The notes under the pieces: generated by a model
Told to the model about the DNA's origin: nothing
The model's database searches: none
The model's input: only the letters and a program-made list of their open reading frames with translations
Shown: positions 8,742 through 16,695 of the stretch, piece after piece
How positions within the stretch are numbered: position 1 is the first letter of the stretch
Layout of the letters: every line of letters starts with the position of its first letter
Position numbers and translations under genes: made by a program
Assembly: GCF_047302405.1 (NCBI RefSeq)
Contig: NZ_CP154853.1
Coordinates: forward strand, 3,472,001 to 3,536,000
Length of the DNA stretch: 64,000 bases
Source: Alkalihalobacillus sp047302405
GTDB lineage: Bacteria; Bacillota; Bacilli; Bacillales; Bacillaceae_D
Direction of reading: 5' to 3'

Positions 8742-10481
8742 TTATTCTTGAATTCCTATATGAGTAAAATTAATGACATCAAACAAACCTCTATCTGTTA
8801 ATTTAATCGCCGGAATAACTGGAAGTGCTAAAAAGGACAAAGTGATAAACGGGTTCCAGTCCCCCTCAAAACCAATCTCCTCTAAGGCTTGATCGATCTT
8901 TTTCAAACGGGCATACACTTCTTCAAATGGTTTTAAGCTCATCAACCCAGCTAGCTCTAATGGCAACGATGCTAAAACCTCGTCTCCCCTTACGACTGCT
9001 ATCCCACCACGAATGTCTCTTACATGAGAGATCGCTGTATATAAACTTTGATCGTCGACACCGCAGGCCACGATATTATGAGAATCATGGGCAACGGTTG
9101 AGACAATTGCTCCCTCTTTTAAAGGGATTCCTTTAACAATACCAACCCCGACATGCCCCAAATTATGATGACGCTCGACAACGACCTGCTTTAAAAGATG
9201 CTTTTCAACCGAGCTTCTAAACAACCCGTCCTCCATATCCACTTCTTCTTTTAAATGTTCCGTCATAATCGAGCCTGGTTTTGTACTAATAATATTAGCC
9301 TTTTTGCCTTCTTCAAGCGACAATGCTAATGATTCAAGAGTAAAATCACGTAAACGTACACTATCGGTTAATGCAAGAGGTGGGGTTACTTGATGGCGTA
9401 ATTCAGTTATTAGATGGCCATCTTCTGCGACCTTTTCCCCCATCACAAAAACTTGTTCAACTTCAAGATTCTCTAAGTGACTCACAATCAAAAAGTTTGC
9501 TTCGTATCCTGGGGCAATCGCACCCTTTTCTTTCAGTTCAAAACATTCAGCTGCATTTAAACTTGCCATTTGTATCGCTTGAATTGGGTCAACACCGTGT
9601 TGAATCGCCAAACGAACACTTGCATCAATGCTTCCTTTTTCAACTATATCATCCAAATGTTTATCGTCAGTTGAAAATACACAACGCCTTGCATTAGCAG
9701 TGGTTAAGATAGGCAATAATGCTTCAACATCTTTGGCTGCTGTCCCTTCCCGCATTAATAAGTACATTCCCCGTCTAAGTCTTGCTAACCCTTCTTCTGC
9801 TGTTACTGCTTCATGATCATTGCGGATTCCCGCCGTCATATACGCATTTAAGCCGTCCTCATCAAGACCAGCTGCATGACCGTCAATTCCTGCTCCGTTC
9901 TTTTTGGCAATGTTCAGCTTTTGAAGCATCGATTCATCACCTGAAAGAACGGCAGGGTAATCCATTACTTCTCCTAAACCGTGCACTTCCTTATTTTGAA
10001 ATAATAAATCAATATCATTTGCTGTTAAATCCGCTCCATTATTCTCAAAAGAAGTCGCTGGTACACATGATGGGGCCATGACTTTTACATCAAGAGGCAA
10101 ATCCTTAGACGCTTCGACCATATATTTGACCGCACTTAATCCACCGACATTGGCAATTTCATGAGGATCAGCCATGACCGTTGTCACTCCTCTTGGAACG
10201 ACGATTTTGGCGAATTCTTCTGGGGGGACCATCGCAGATTCGATATGAACGTGACCATCTATAAAAGCAGGCGAAATGTATTGACCGTTCAATTCGACGA
10301 TCTCTTTTGCCTCCTCGTATGAACCAATTCCAACAATATAGCCGTTTTTTATCGCCACATCTGCCTCGTAAAGCGATAATGTAAACACATCAATGATTTT
10401 TCCATTTTTTAAAATTAAATCAGCCTCTTCTGCTTTAGCTGCTGCAGCAATCTTATTTTTCAACTCATTTTTAGGAACCAT
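8742..10481 (-). CDS. ade: Adenine deaminase
   Basis: The protein has 579 residues from the chosen start, matching the usual 577 or so of B. subtilis AdeC. It hydrolyses adenine to hypoxanthine and ammonia in purine salvage. The amidohydrolase metal-binding motif PAFIDGHVHIESAM, the ADPHEIANVGG segment, IDGHAAGL and NDHEAV are visible, and the C-terminal adenine deaminase domain ends with SFLALPVIPAIKLTDRGLFDV. Upstream in-frame starts up to 10541 exist, but only the ATG at 10479-10481 follows a good site (AGGCGGGTG). A second, more divergent relative (yerA) lies at 16696-18435. No PurR box was recognised upstream. Confidence 0.95.
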   Translation of the reverse strand: MVPKNELKNKIAAAAKAEEADLILKNGKIIDVFTLSLYEADVAIKNGYIVGIGSYEEAKEIVELNGQYISPAFIDGHVHIESAMVPPEEFAKIVVPRGVTTVMADPHEIANVGGLSAVKYMVEASKDLPLDVKVMAPSCVPATSFENNGADLTANDIDLLFQNKEVHGLGEVMDYPAVLSGDESMLQKLNIAKKNGAGIDGHAAGLDEDGLNAYMTAGIRNDHEAVTAEEGLARLRRGMYLLMREGTAAKDVEALLPILTTANARRCVFSTDDKHLDDIVEKGSIDASVRLAIQHGVDPIQAIQMASLNAAECFELKEKGAIAPGYEANFLIVSHLENLEVEQVFVMGEKVAEDGHLITELRHQVTPPLALTDSVRLRDFTLESLALSLEEGKKANIISTKPGSIMTEHLKEEVDMEDGLFRSSVEKHLLKQVVVERHHNLGHVGVGIVKGIPLKEGAIVSTVAHDSHNIVACGVDDQSLYTAISHVRDIRGGIAVVRGDEVLASLPLELAGLMSLKPFEEVYARLKKIDQALEEIGFEGDWNPFITLSFLALPVIPAIKLTDRGLFDVINFTHIGIQE

Positions 10482-10758
10482 AAGCACACCCGCCTCAATA
10501 TACATTTTTCCTATTGTAGTATGAATTGATTCAAAATGCACCTGGTTCGTAAGGAAATCACCGGGAAAGCTTTTACTTTTAAACAGATTAACTCTTATTA
10601 CTCAACTTTCGCAGCGTATAATTGCCCCTTAACCGTTGATAGAGATTGACTTTAGGGCGATACAAGACTCAAATTGACTTTACATGAACAGTTCAATCGT
10701 TGACAGTCTGAACACATCTTTTCGTAGGCTGTTGAAGGGATTTGTTCACTAAAATTAG
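10482..10758. other. Intergenic stretch upstream of ade, no gene seen
   Basis: It carries the untranslated leader of ade and sequence that looks like worn repeat remnants, such as a segment similar to GTTGACAGTCTGAACA tracts. No convincing promoter or open frame could be picked. Confidence 0.4.
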
Positions 10759-10902
10759 GCCCTCCGGCGGTCGCTCCCAAACAGACACGGAGACTCCCGC
10801 AGGAATAAACCGTGGAGCGAGACCCCACAGGTGTACCGAGGAGGCTCGCCAGGTTCTCGGCAAGGACGCGGAGTAAGGTTTTGGTAGCGACCGCCGGAGG
10901 GC
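10759..10902. repeat. Dispersed GC-rich intergenic element, copy R1, with 17-bp perfect terminal inverted repeats
   Basis: GCCCTCCGGCGGTCGCT (10759-10775) is an exact inverted copy of 10886-10902. Between the arms are GGAGACTCCCGCAGGA, GCGAGACCCCACAG and GAGGAGGCTCG, which are the inverted form of the core shared with copies at 20408, 29415, 33228 and 48845. A 73-codon open frame across it is a by-product of its GC-rich sequence. Confidence 0.75.
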
Positions 10903-11092
10903 ATATTTTTTTTACTGCGCAGTTTATCCGTTTGGTGTGATAGTACGTTCTCGCTTTTCAAACGTGTCAAGGGCATTTGTTTAAGAGCTTCCCTTTCGCT
11001 CTGCCAACTAGTTGAACGGATTTTCTCGATGCGAAAGTTGAGTTATTACTTGGAAGTGTTTTTATTTGGACAAAATGAAAGTTACCCTAAAA

Positions 11093-11131
11093 TAAAAAAA
11101 TAGTAGCACAGGCCATGATCTATGCTACTAA
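11093..11131 (-). terminator. Terminator of the murQ-murP-mupG operon
   Basis: On the minus strand TAGTAGCA pairs with TGCTACTA around a 14-base loop, followed by TTTTTTT (11094-11100), 23 bases past the mupG stop. Confidence 0.85.
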
Positions 11132-11153
11132 TCTTAGTATATCTTTAATTAAT

Positions 11154-12212
11154 TTATGCTTCAGTACAGCGAAAGCAAAAGCCTTCACCTGGCTTAATGA
11201 CATCTAAAAGCAGCTGATCTTCCGGTACAACATAACCAACAACATTAACGGCATCATGTGCTGGCAACGACTTTTTAGTAATTTGCAATTCACCTTGATA
11301 ACGTCCATATCGTTCATTATCAATTGTTATACTTCCTCTAGGCCGTTCCACTGTTGAAACTATCGGTACGTGAAACTTACCTGTTTGAGCATAACTCCTA
11401 GAAGTAGCTGAACGAATAACATCTCGAGCAGAGTCCAGCCGTTCATAATGTACCTGTTCAATAAGTTCTTTTGTTGGTTCACTCGCTTTTAAGAACGTTG
11501 TTCGAAACGTGATAACGCCCTTATCATAGGTAGAGAACGTTTGAGCACTTTCTTTAGAGAGCCATGGATCACCTATAATGACTTTATCTACCCCGCATTC
11601 TCGCCATAGTTCTACTGCTGCGGCAAAAGGCGAAACGTGACGATGCTGCTCAAGTGTAGGCAATCCCTTATTTATTGGCCCCCTTTTCTCTCCTTCGCCA
11701 GGGACAAAGGCGGCAATCTTTATACCACATTGTTTCAGTTGCCTATTTTTCTGAATGAACGAATGTTTGGCTAAGCCTGTCTCTGGTCGCGGGTAATAAT
11801 TATGCCATGCTTCTACATTCGCAAGATTCAGTCCTTTTTCCAATAGCTCTTCAAAAAAGGAATCCGTTAGTGTGCTGGCATTAAGAACGACTCGCATGAC
11901 CTTTGAAAGCCTAACAATTTCCTCAGCCCCAATTCCATAGTCAATTCTTAACCCACTTAATCCTTTTATCTCAATGGAAGAGCCTAATAGAGATAATGAA
12001 CTCGGAGAAATATCAGCAATCAGTTCCATATTATGTTGAACTGCCCACTCACCTAACTGCTTTAATTCTTTTATATACATAGATGAGTCGTCTTCCGGTA
12101 TATGAAGGGACGTAAAGATAGTTTGAAATCCATGTTCCTTCATCGTTGTAAGGTATTCATTTATTTGTTCCTGTGAACGTTGCCCCAAAAAGATAGACAC
12201 CCCACGCATCAT
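11154..12212 (-). CDS. mupG: DUF871 / MupG-like 6-phospho-N-acetylmuramidase
   Basis: The protein has 352 residues. It starts GVSIFLGQRSQEQINEYL and has an N-terminal TIM-barrel part containing GFQTIFTSLHIPEDD, then a C-terminal cyclophilin-like part with RPRGSITIDNERYGRYQGELQI, the DUF871 layout. The characterised member, Staphylococcus MupG, hydrolyses MurNAc-6-phosphate-GlcNAc inside the cell during cell-wall recycling. Location downstream of a MurNAc-type PTS and murQ strongly supports that activity here. Two ATG codons follow AAGGAG; the first is used. A duplicated intergenic element separates it from murP, so it may be less tightly co-expressed than the other two genes. Confidence 0.88.
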   Translation of the reverse strand: MMRGVSIFLGQRSQEQINEYLTTMKEHGFQTIFTSLHIPEDDSSMYIKELKQLGEWAVQHNMELIADISPSSLSLLGSSIEIKGLSGLRIDYGIGAEEIVRLSKVMRVVLNASTLTDSFFEELLEKGLNLANVEAWHNYYPRPETGLAKHSFIQKNRQLKQCGIKIAAFVPGEGEKRGPINKGLPTLEQHRHVSPFAAAVELWRECGVDKVIIGDPWLSKESAQTFSTYDKGVITFRTTFLKASEPTKELIEQVHYERLDSARDVIRSATSRSYAQTGKFHVPIVSTVERPRGSITIDNERYGRYQGELQITKKSLPAHDAVNVVGYVVPEDQLLLDVIKPGEGFCFRCTEA

Positions 12213-12229
12213 TTCCTCATCTCCTTAAT

Positions 12230-12493
12230 ATAAAAAGTGGAGCCTGTTTGCTTAGAAGTGAGAAAAAATACAGGGCTGACTAGAAAGTCGCTTTTTGACT
12301 TTATAGTCAGACCGATTTTTCTTGAGCTTCTAACAGGCGGAGCTAGATTGATAAAAAGCGGAGTCCGTTTGCTCAGAAGCGAGAACACTAAAGATCAACG
12401 CTAAGTTCGCGACGTCCTGTCGCAACGCCTTGTACCCACTTCCTGTAGGCAGGCCGATTTTTCTTGAACTTCTAACAGGCGCAGCTAGATTGA
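12230..12493. repeat. Tandem duplication of a ~130 bp intergenic element between murP and mupG
   Basis: Two copies (about 12230-12356 and 12357-12493) each begin with AAAAAGYGGAGYCYGTTTGC, continue with CAGAAGYGAGAA after a few bases, and end with GGCCGATTTTTCTTGA-like and CTTCTAACAGGCG segments before AGCTAGATTGAT. Their middles differ: the first has a hairpin around GACTAGAAAGTC, the second CGACGTCCTGTCG. The opening motif resembles GAAGTCCGTTTGGTCAGAAG at 18682-18714 (other strand). Confidence 0.75.
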
Positions 12494-12501
12494 TGACAAC
12501 C

Positions 12502-13854
12502 TTATTCCAGGTTTTTAGCCATTTCTTCTTTATATCCAAATGCATACGTAAACAGAAAACCAAATGTATACGCAATGACAAGTCCTAAGAAATAAAGAAA
12601 ATACTTATTATCAGCAATAAGTGGAAGAAGTGATAAACCTGACACTCCAATCCCTAATGAAGCCGTTTGCATAGCAGCCTGAAAAGCTCCTCCAACTGCA
12701 GCACCTAAACACGCGGTAATAAATGGGCGTCCAAGCGGAAGCGTTACCCCATAAAGGAGTGGCTCTCCAATTCCAAGAAACCCAACTGGCAATGCACCTT
12801 TTACTGTATTTTTTAAACGTTGATTTTTTGTTTTCACATAGACAGCGATGGAAGCACCTACCTGTCCAGCACCAGCCATTGCTAAAATCGTCAGCAGTGG
12901 GGTCGCACCCATTATATTTACGAACTCTAAATGAATAGGTGTTAATCCATGATGCATTCCGATCATAACAAGCGGCAAAAATGTTCCGGCTAAAATCGCA
13001 CCTGCAAATACTCCTCCGACATCTAATACACTATGAATTCCTTGTGTAATCCCATCTGACAAAAAGCTCCCAATTGGTTGAAGAACAATAATTGTTAGAA
13101 CCCCAACAAACAATACTGTGATAAACGGAGTAAGGATAATATCTAGAGAAGATGGAACCCCTTTTCGAACAAATTTTTCAACAACAGCCATAAACCAACC
13201 TGCTAATATAATCGCAAAAAGTCCCCCTTGTCCAGGTACTAATTGTTCTCCAAACAAAGTGATGTTTGCAAGGGCAGGGTTAATTATGAGGATACCAGCA
13301 ATCGCTCCTAGTGCAGGTGTCCCTCCAAACTCTTTTGCCGTATTCCAGCCAACCAAGATCCCTAAAAAGGCGAAAATTCCTCCACCGATGACAAGTAGAA
13401 TTTGTAGCCATGTCGTTTCAGGATCAACTCCGGCATTTTGAGCAAAGTTCGCCCCTCCATTAATTAAACCTGAAGCGACTAGAGCTGGAATCAATGGAAT
13501 GAAGATGCTCCCAATTCTTTTCAAAAAGTTTTTTATCGGTGAGCGTTTTTTATTATTTTTTGCCGGATATTCTACCGAATCAGATTGTTCACTCCCAAGT
13601 GTTAGTCCTGTAAGTTGACATAGTTCAGCTGAAACTTTGTTAACTGTTCCTGGACCTACGACAACCTGCAAAGTTTCATCTTCTACTACACCCATGACAC
13701 CATCGACTTTCTTTACCTCGCTTAATTGAATCTTTTGCTCATCTTTAAGCTTCAATCGAACTCTGGTCATACAATGCGTAATGCTAATAATGTTTTCTTT
13801 TCCCCCAACATTGCTTAAAATTCCTTCGGCAATGGCTTGTTCTTTTTTCATCAT
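12502..13854 (-). CDS. murP: PTS EIIBC component, N-acetylmuramic acid (MurNAc)-specific type
   Basis: The protein has 450 residues. An N-terminal EIIB domain carries the phosphorylated cysteine in ITHCMTRVR (Cys28), followed by a linker and an EIIC domain with about ten membrane segments and the family motif GIGEPLLYGV. It imports and phosphorylates its sugar. It lacks an EIIA domain, so it must borrow one encoded elsewhere, as MurP proteins do. Position between murQ and mupG indicates MurNAc or MurNAc-GlcNAc as substrate. Start choice is between two adjacent ATG codons after GGGGGG. It begins 13 bases after murQ. Confidence 0.88.
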   Translation of the reverse strand: MMKKEQAIAEGILSNVGGKENIISITHCMTRVRLKLKDEQKIQLSEVKKVDGVMGVVEDETLQVVVGPGTVNKVSAELCQLTGLTLGSEQSDSVEYPAKNNKKRSPIKNFLKRIGSIFIPLIPALVASGLINGGANFAQNAGVDPETTWLQILLVIGGGIFAFLGILVGWNTAKEFGGTPALGAIAGILIINPALANITLFGEQLVPGQGGLFAIILAGWFMAVVEKFVRKGVPSSLDIILTPFITVLFVGVLTIIVLQPIGSFLSDGITQGIHSVLDVGGVFAGAILAGTFLPLVMIGMHHGLTPIHLEFVNIMGATPLLTILAMAGAGQVGASIAVYVKTKNQRLKNTVKGALPVGFLGIGEPLLYGVTLPLGRPFITACLGAAVGGAFQAAMQTASLGIGVSGLSLLPLIADNKYFLYFLGLVIAYTFGFLFTYAFGYKEEMAKNLE

Positions 13855-13867
13855 TCTTTCCCCCCTA

Positions 13868-14761
13868 TTAATTATCTGAAATGGCTCCCTTGACGAACCC
13901 TTCCGCTTTATTTAAGCGATCCAATGCTTCCTCATAAGAAACATCAGCCAAGATCATAACGATCGCTGGTTTTACTTGACTATTTGCTTGCTTAAACACT
14001 TCCGCAGCTCTCTTTTCATCTATGCCTGTTGCTTGCATGATAATCTGCTTTGCACGAACGACTAATTTCTCATTTGTCGGTTTCACATCAACCATTAAAT
14101 TGTTATAAGCCTTCCCAATTCCAATCATCGAAGCCGTTGAAATCATATTTAACACTAGCTTTTGGGCTGTTCCAGCTTTTAATCTTGTAGAACCCGTGAG
14201 CACTTCCCCACCAGTCACTACTTCAATTGGATAATCGGCGAAGTGACTAATTTCAGCATCATCGTTACAAGAAATGCTCCCTGTTACAGCACCTACTTCA
14301 TTAGCATATTTTAAAGCTGCAATCACATAAGGGGTTCTTCCGCTTGCTGCTATTCCAATGACAACATCATTGTTACTGAGTTCTATTTGTTGTAAATCAC
14401 TTTTCCCTAGTTCTAATGAATCTTCTGCCCCTTCTACTGCTTTTACAAAAGCCTCCTCTCCCCCAGCGATTAATCCAACGACGACTTTGGGATCGGTTCC
14501 AAAAGTTGGTGGACATTCAACAGCATCTAATAAACCTAAGCGTCCACTCGTTCCAGCCCCAACATAAATCACTCTTCCTCCTTTTTTTAAGGATTGAATC
14601 GTCTGTTCTACTAAGCTCTCTATTATAGGGATAGCTGCCTTAACAGCATGAGGGACTGCCTGATCTTCGTAATTCATAATCTTCAGTACTTCCAACGTAG
14701 ACATTTCATCCATCTTCATCGTTCGTTCATTTCGTTTTTCTGTTGATAATTTGTCTAGCAT
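13868..14761 (-). CDS. murQ: N-acetylmuramic acid 6-phosphate etherase MurQ
   Basis: The 297-residue cytosolic protein cleaves the lactyl ether of MurNAc-6-phosphate to give GlcNAc-6-phosphate and D-lactate. It has the SIS fold with VGAGTSGRLGLLDAVECPPTF near residue 68 and GIAASGRTPYVIAAL near 138, and the C-terminal UBA-like part. It is the first gene of the recycling operon, after GGGAG and a good promoter. The usual RpiR-type regulator gene murR is not in the neighbourhood. Confidence 0.96.
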   Translation of the reverse strand: MLDKLSTEKRNERTMKMDEMSTLEVLKIMNYEDQAVPHAVKAAIPIIESLVEQTIQSLKKGGRVIYVGAGTSGRLGLLDAVECPPTFGTDPKVVVGLIAGGEEAFVKAVEGAEDSLELGKSDLQQIELSNNDVVIGIAASGRTPYVIAALKYANEVGAVTGSISCNDDAEISHFADYPIEVVTGGEVLTGSTRLKAGTAQKLVLNMISTASMIGIGKAYNNLMVDVKPTNEKLVVRAKQIIMQATGIDEKRAAEVFKQANSQVKPAIVMILADVSYEEALDRLNKAEGFVKGAISDN

Positions 14762-14813
14762 TTATAACATCTCCCTTAATACTCATCTACCTCTTATAGT
14801 TTTTAACGTTTTT

Positions 14814-14873
14814 ATTATACTATCATCTGAAATAATAAATCAATATATAACATATTTTTATAAAATTTTATTT
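14814..14873 (-). promoter_or_regulatory. Promoter and possible operator of the MurNAc operon
   Basis: On the minus strand: -35 TTGATT (14838-14843), 18-base spacer, -10 TATAAT (14814-14819). TGAAATAA at 14828 lies inside the spacer and is mirrored by TTATTTCA ending at 14873, an inverted pair that could be an operator. A loose ACGTT-centred palindrome follows the -10 at 14800-14813. The promoter is well supported; the operator is only an inference. Confidence 0.6.
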
Positions 14874-15177
14874 CAATTTAGACAGACTACGCTTTTTAGC
14901 TTTTTTTAATGTAATATAAAATTATCTCTCCGCTTCCGACTACTTACTTTTCCCCAAAAGGAACAGTCCCAAAAGCCTTAAATAGAAAAAGCCAATGCAT
15001 TTTACTCGTTGTAAAATACATCGGCAGTGATTATTTTTGCATGAGATTAGTTAGAGGTGGACATGGAGCGATGTTCACGGCTCCCGAAAATTATGCTCCG
15101 CTAAGATTAGGATTCCTCCTTTTATACTTGTGAATTTTTCCATTCTATTTTGAATATAAAATAAGGAATTTCCAATA
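14874..15177. other. Intergenic stretch between murQ and yerC with a repeated hairpin
   Basis: Apart from the hairpin at 14991-15025 there is GC-richer sequence around 15060-15110 (GGAGCGATGTTCACGGCTCC, a possible stem-loop). No gene could be supported. Confidence 0.4.
14991..15025. repeat. Hairpin element shared with 57120-57154
   Basis: GCCAATGCATTTTAC (14991-15005) and GTAAAATACATCGGC (15011-15025) form a 15-bp stem with a 5-base loop. The same design, GCCGATGTCTTTTAC with GTAAAAGACATCGGC, occurs at 57120-57154. Compensating differences between the copies keep the stem. Confidence 0.7.
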
Positions 15178-15221
15178 AAAAAAGTTAGATGACCGTCATT
15201 TAAGTCATCCAACTCTTTTTT
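15178..15221. terminator. Terminator of the yerA-yerB-yerC unit
   Basis: AGTTAGATGAC and GTCATCCAACT form an 11-bp stem (one G-T pair) with A tracts and T tracts on both sides. It follows the yerC stop on the minus strand. Confidence 0.85.
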
Positions 15222-15263
15222 AGCTAGTTTTGTCCCTAACTTTTAGAAATATATGCAACTTGG

Positions 15264-15572
15264 TTATTCTCCAACTGTTTCTTGTTCTTTTATACGATCT
15301 AGAGTCATTTTATAACCATCATTTCCATAGTTTAAGCAGCGCTTCACTCGTGAAATCGTCGCTGTGCTTGCACCCGTCTCTGTTTCAATTTTGTGATATG
15401 TATATCCGTTTTGTAACATACGAGCTACTTCGAGACGCTGTGCAAGAGATTGAATCTCATTAATGGTACAAAGATCATCAAAAAACTCATAACATTCTTC
15501 TAAATCTTTTAATGACAAAATGGCATTAAATAATTGGTCGAGCTCTTTGCCTCTTAATTTATTTATTTGCAC
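15264..15572 (-). CDS. yerC: YerC/YecD family TrpR-like DNA-binding protein
   Basis: From GTG 15570-15572 the protein has 102 residues (MQINKLRGKELDQLFNAI). The core LCTINEIQSLAQRLEVARML and ETGASTATISRVKRCLNYG contains a TrpR-like helix-turn-helix. It is a putative transcriptional regulator; its targets are unknown. An upstream in-frame GTG at 15579-15581 overlaps the ribosome binding site (AAAGGGTG) and is less likely. It lies downstream of yerB as in B. subtilis and is followed by a strong terminator. Confidence 0.92.
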   Translation of the reverse strand: MQINKLRGKELDQLFNAILSLKDLEECYEFFDDLCTINEIQSLAQRLEVARMLQNGYTYHKIETETGASTATISRVKRCLNYGNDGYKMTLDRIKEQETVGE

Positions 15573-15597
15573 GGTAAGCACCCTTTCTTGTCTTCTA

Positions 15598-16626
15598 TTA
15601 ATAAGTTACGCTTCCTTTAAGACCGGGAGAATCAGGAATAATGTTTACCCACGTTTGACCTTGCTTAAAAGGTACGATTTCCCCATCTTTTATCGGAAGA
15701 ATTCGTCCGGCGTTATTAACCCATTCTAATTCTTGTATTTTACCACTATGAATCAGTAAAGCCTTACCTCCTGATTCGAGATCAACAGACCGTCTTCCTG
15801 CCTCATCCAAAACTTGATGCGTGGCCTCAACGATAAAAATATTAGCTAATTCAATGGCAGCCCCTGTTTCATAATCGACTGTCTGCTCTTCATTATACCG
15901 ATAATAAGTCATTTTTGTCTCGTCTAATCGATAATGGACATTATATAAATCTAAATAATTAATGGATATTTCGGTTGCTTCCTCACCAGAAACCTCAACA
16001 TTTTTATCTAAAAAGACATTTGGCTCAACTTCAGCCTCAAACTCCAATTGCTCTAGTTTCATACCTTCCATTAAATGATTTAATGATAAGTACGAATTAT
16101 GAGGGGCGACACGATCGCTTGAACGTTCAAATAAGGTGCCATCATAATATAATCCATTCAAATAATCTGTCGTACCATTTGTAAGCATCGTCTGTGCGTC
16201 TGGGCTCCAGCCATGGATCACAAGCATCGCCTCGTACCCATCTGATAAATCAACAAAATAAGGCCTTGCACTTCGAATAGGTCCAATCCGTTCTGGTAAT
16301 TGGCTTTGATACAAAGCCACAAAACGCGTTACTTCATATTCTGCCAATACTTCATAAATGAGATCCGCTTCTAATAGCCCCGACTGCGGACGAGCAGCCG
16401 GAGAATTATTGATAACCGCCCCAATCACACGATTATTATTGATGACATCCGTTTCTACTCCTGTTAAAGGATGCGTTAACATCACTTCTGATTCAGGGAC
16501 TTCCGGCTCCTCATTATCTTCTGGTATTTGTTCATTTTGATTAGGACTTTCTTCCTCGGCATGAGGTTCGCTACATCCAGCGATTATTATGAGTAGAGTC
16601 ATAATTATTCCAATCCAATATTTCAT
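15598..16626 (-). CDS. yerB: DUF3048 domain lipoprotein YerB
   Basis: From ATG 16624-16626 the protein has 342 residues. It begins MKYWIGIIMTLLIIIAGC, a lipoprotein signal with the lipobox cysteine at 18, then an acidic Glu/Pro/Asn linker and two DUF3048 domains (DLIYEVLAEYEVTRFVALYQS, RIGPIRSARPY). It should be anchored outside the membrane; the function is unknown. A TTG start five codons earlier (16639-16641) is possible because AGGG precedes it. It sits between yerA and yerC as in B. subtilis. Confidence 0.9.
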   Translation of the reverse strand: MKYWIGIIMTLLIIIAGCSEPHAEEESPNQNEQIPEDNEEPEVPESEVMLTHPLTGVETDVINNNRVIGAVINNSPAARPQSGLLEADLIYEVLAEYEVTRFVALYQSQLPERIGPIRSARPYFVDLSDGYEAMLVIHGWSPDAQTMLTNGTTDYLNGLYYDGTLFERSSDRVAPHNSYLSLNHLMEGMKLEQLEFEAEVEPNVFLDKNVEVSGEEATEISINYLDLYNVHYRLDETKMTYYRYNEEQTVDYETGAAIELANIFIVEATHQVLDEAGRRSVDLESGGKALLIHSGKIQELEWVNNAGRILPIKDGEIVPFKQGQTWVNIIPDSPGLKGSVTY

Positions 16627-16695
16627 CCTCTTTTCCCACAACCTTTTCCCTATTTTTCTTTATCCTAGCATCAGGCTAAAGAACCTATTTTTAGT

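Noticed and set aside
10755..10976. 73-codon open frame on the minus strand
   Set aside because: It lies in the GC-rich R1 repeat; low stop density there explains it.
14800..14813. CcpA (cre) site in front of murQ
   Set aside because: Only the ACGTT centre is palindromic; the conserved TG and CA ends are missing.
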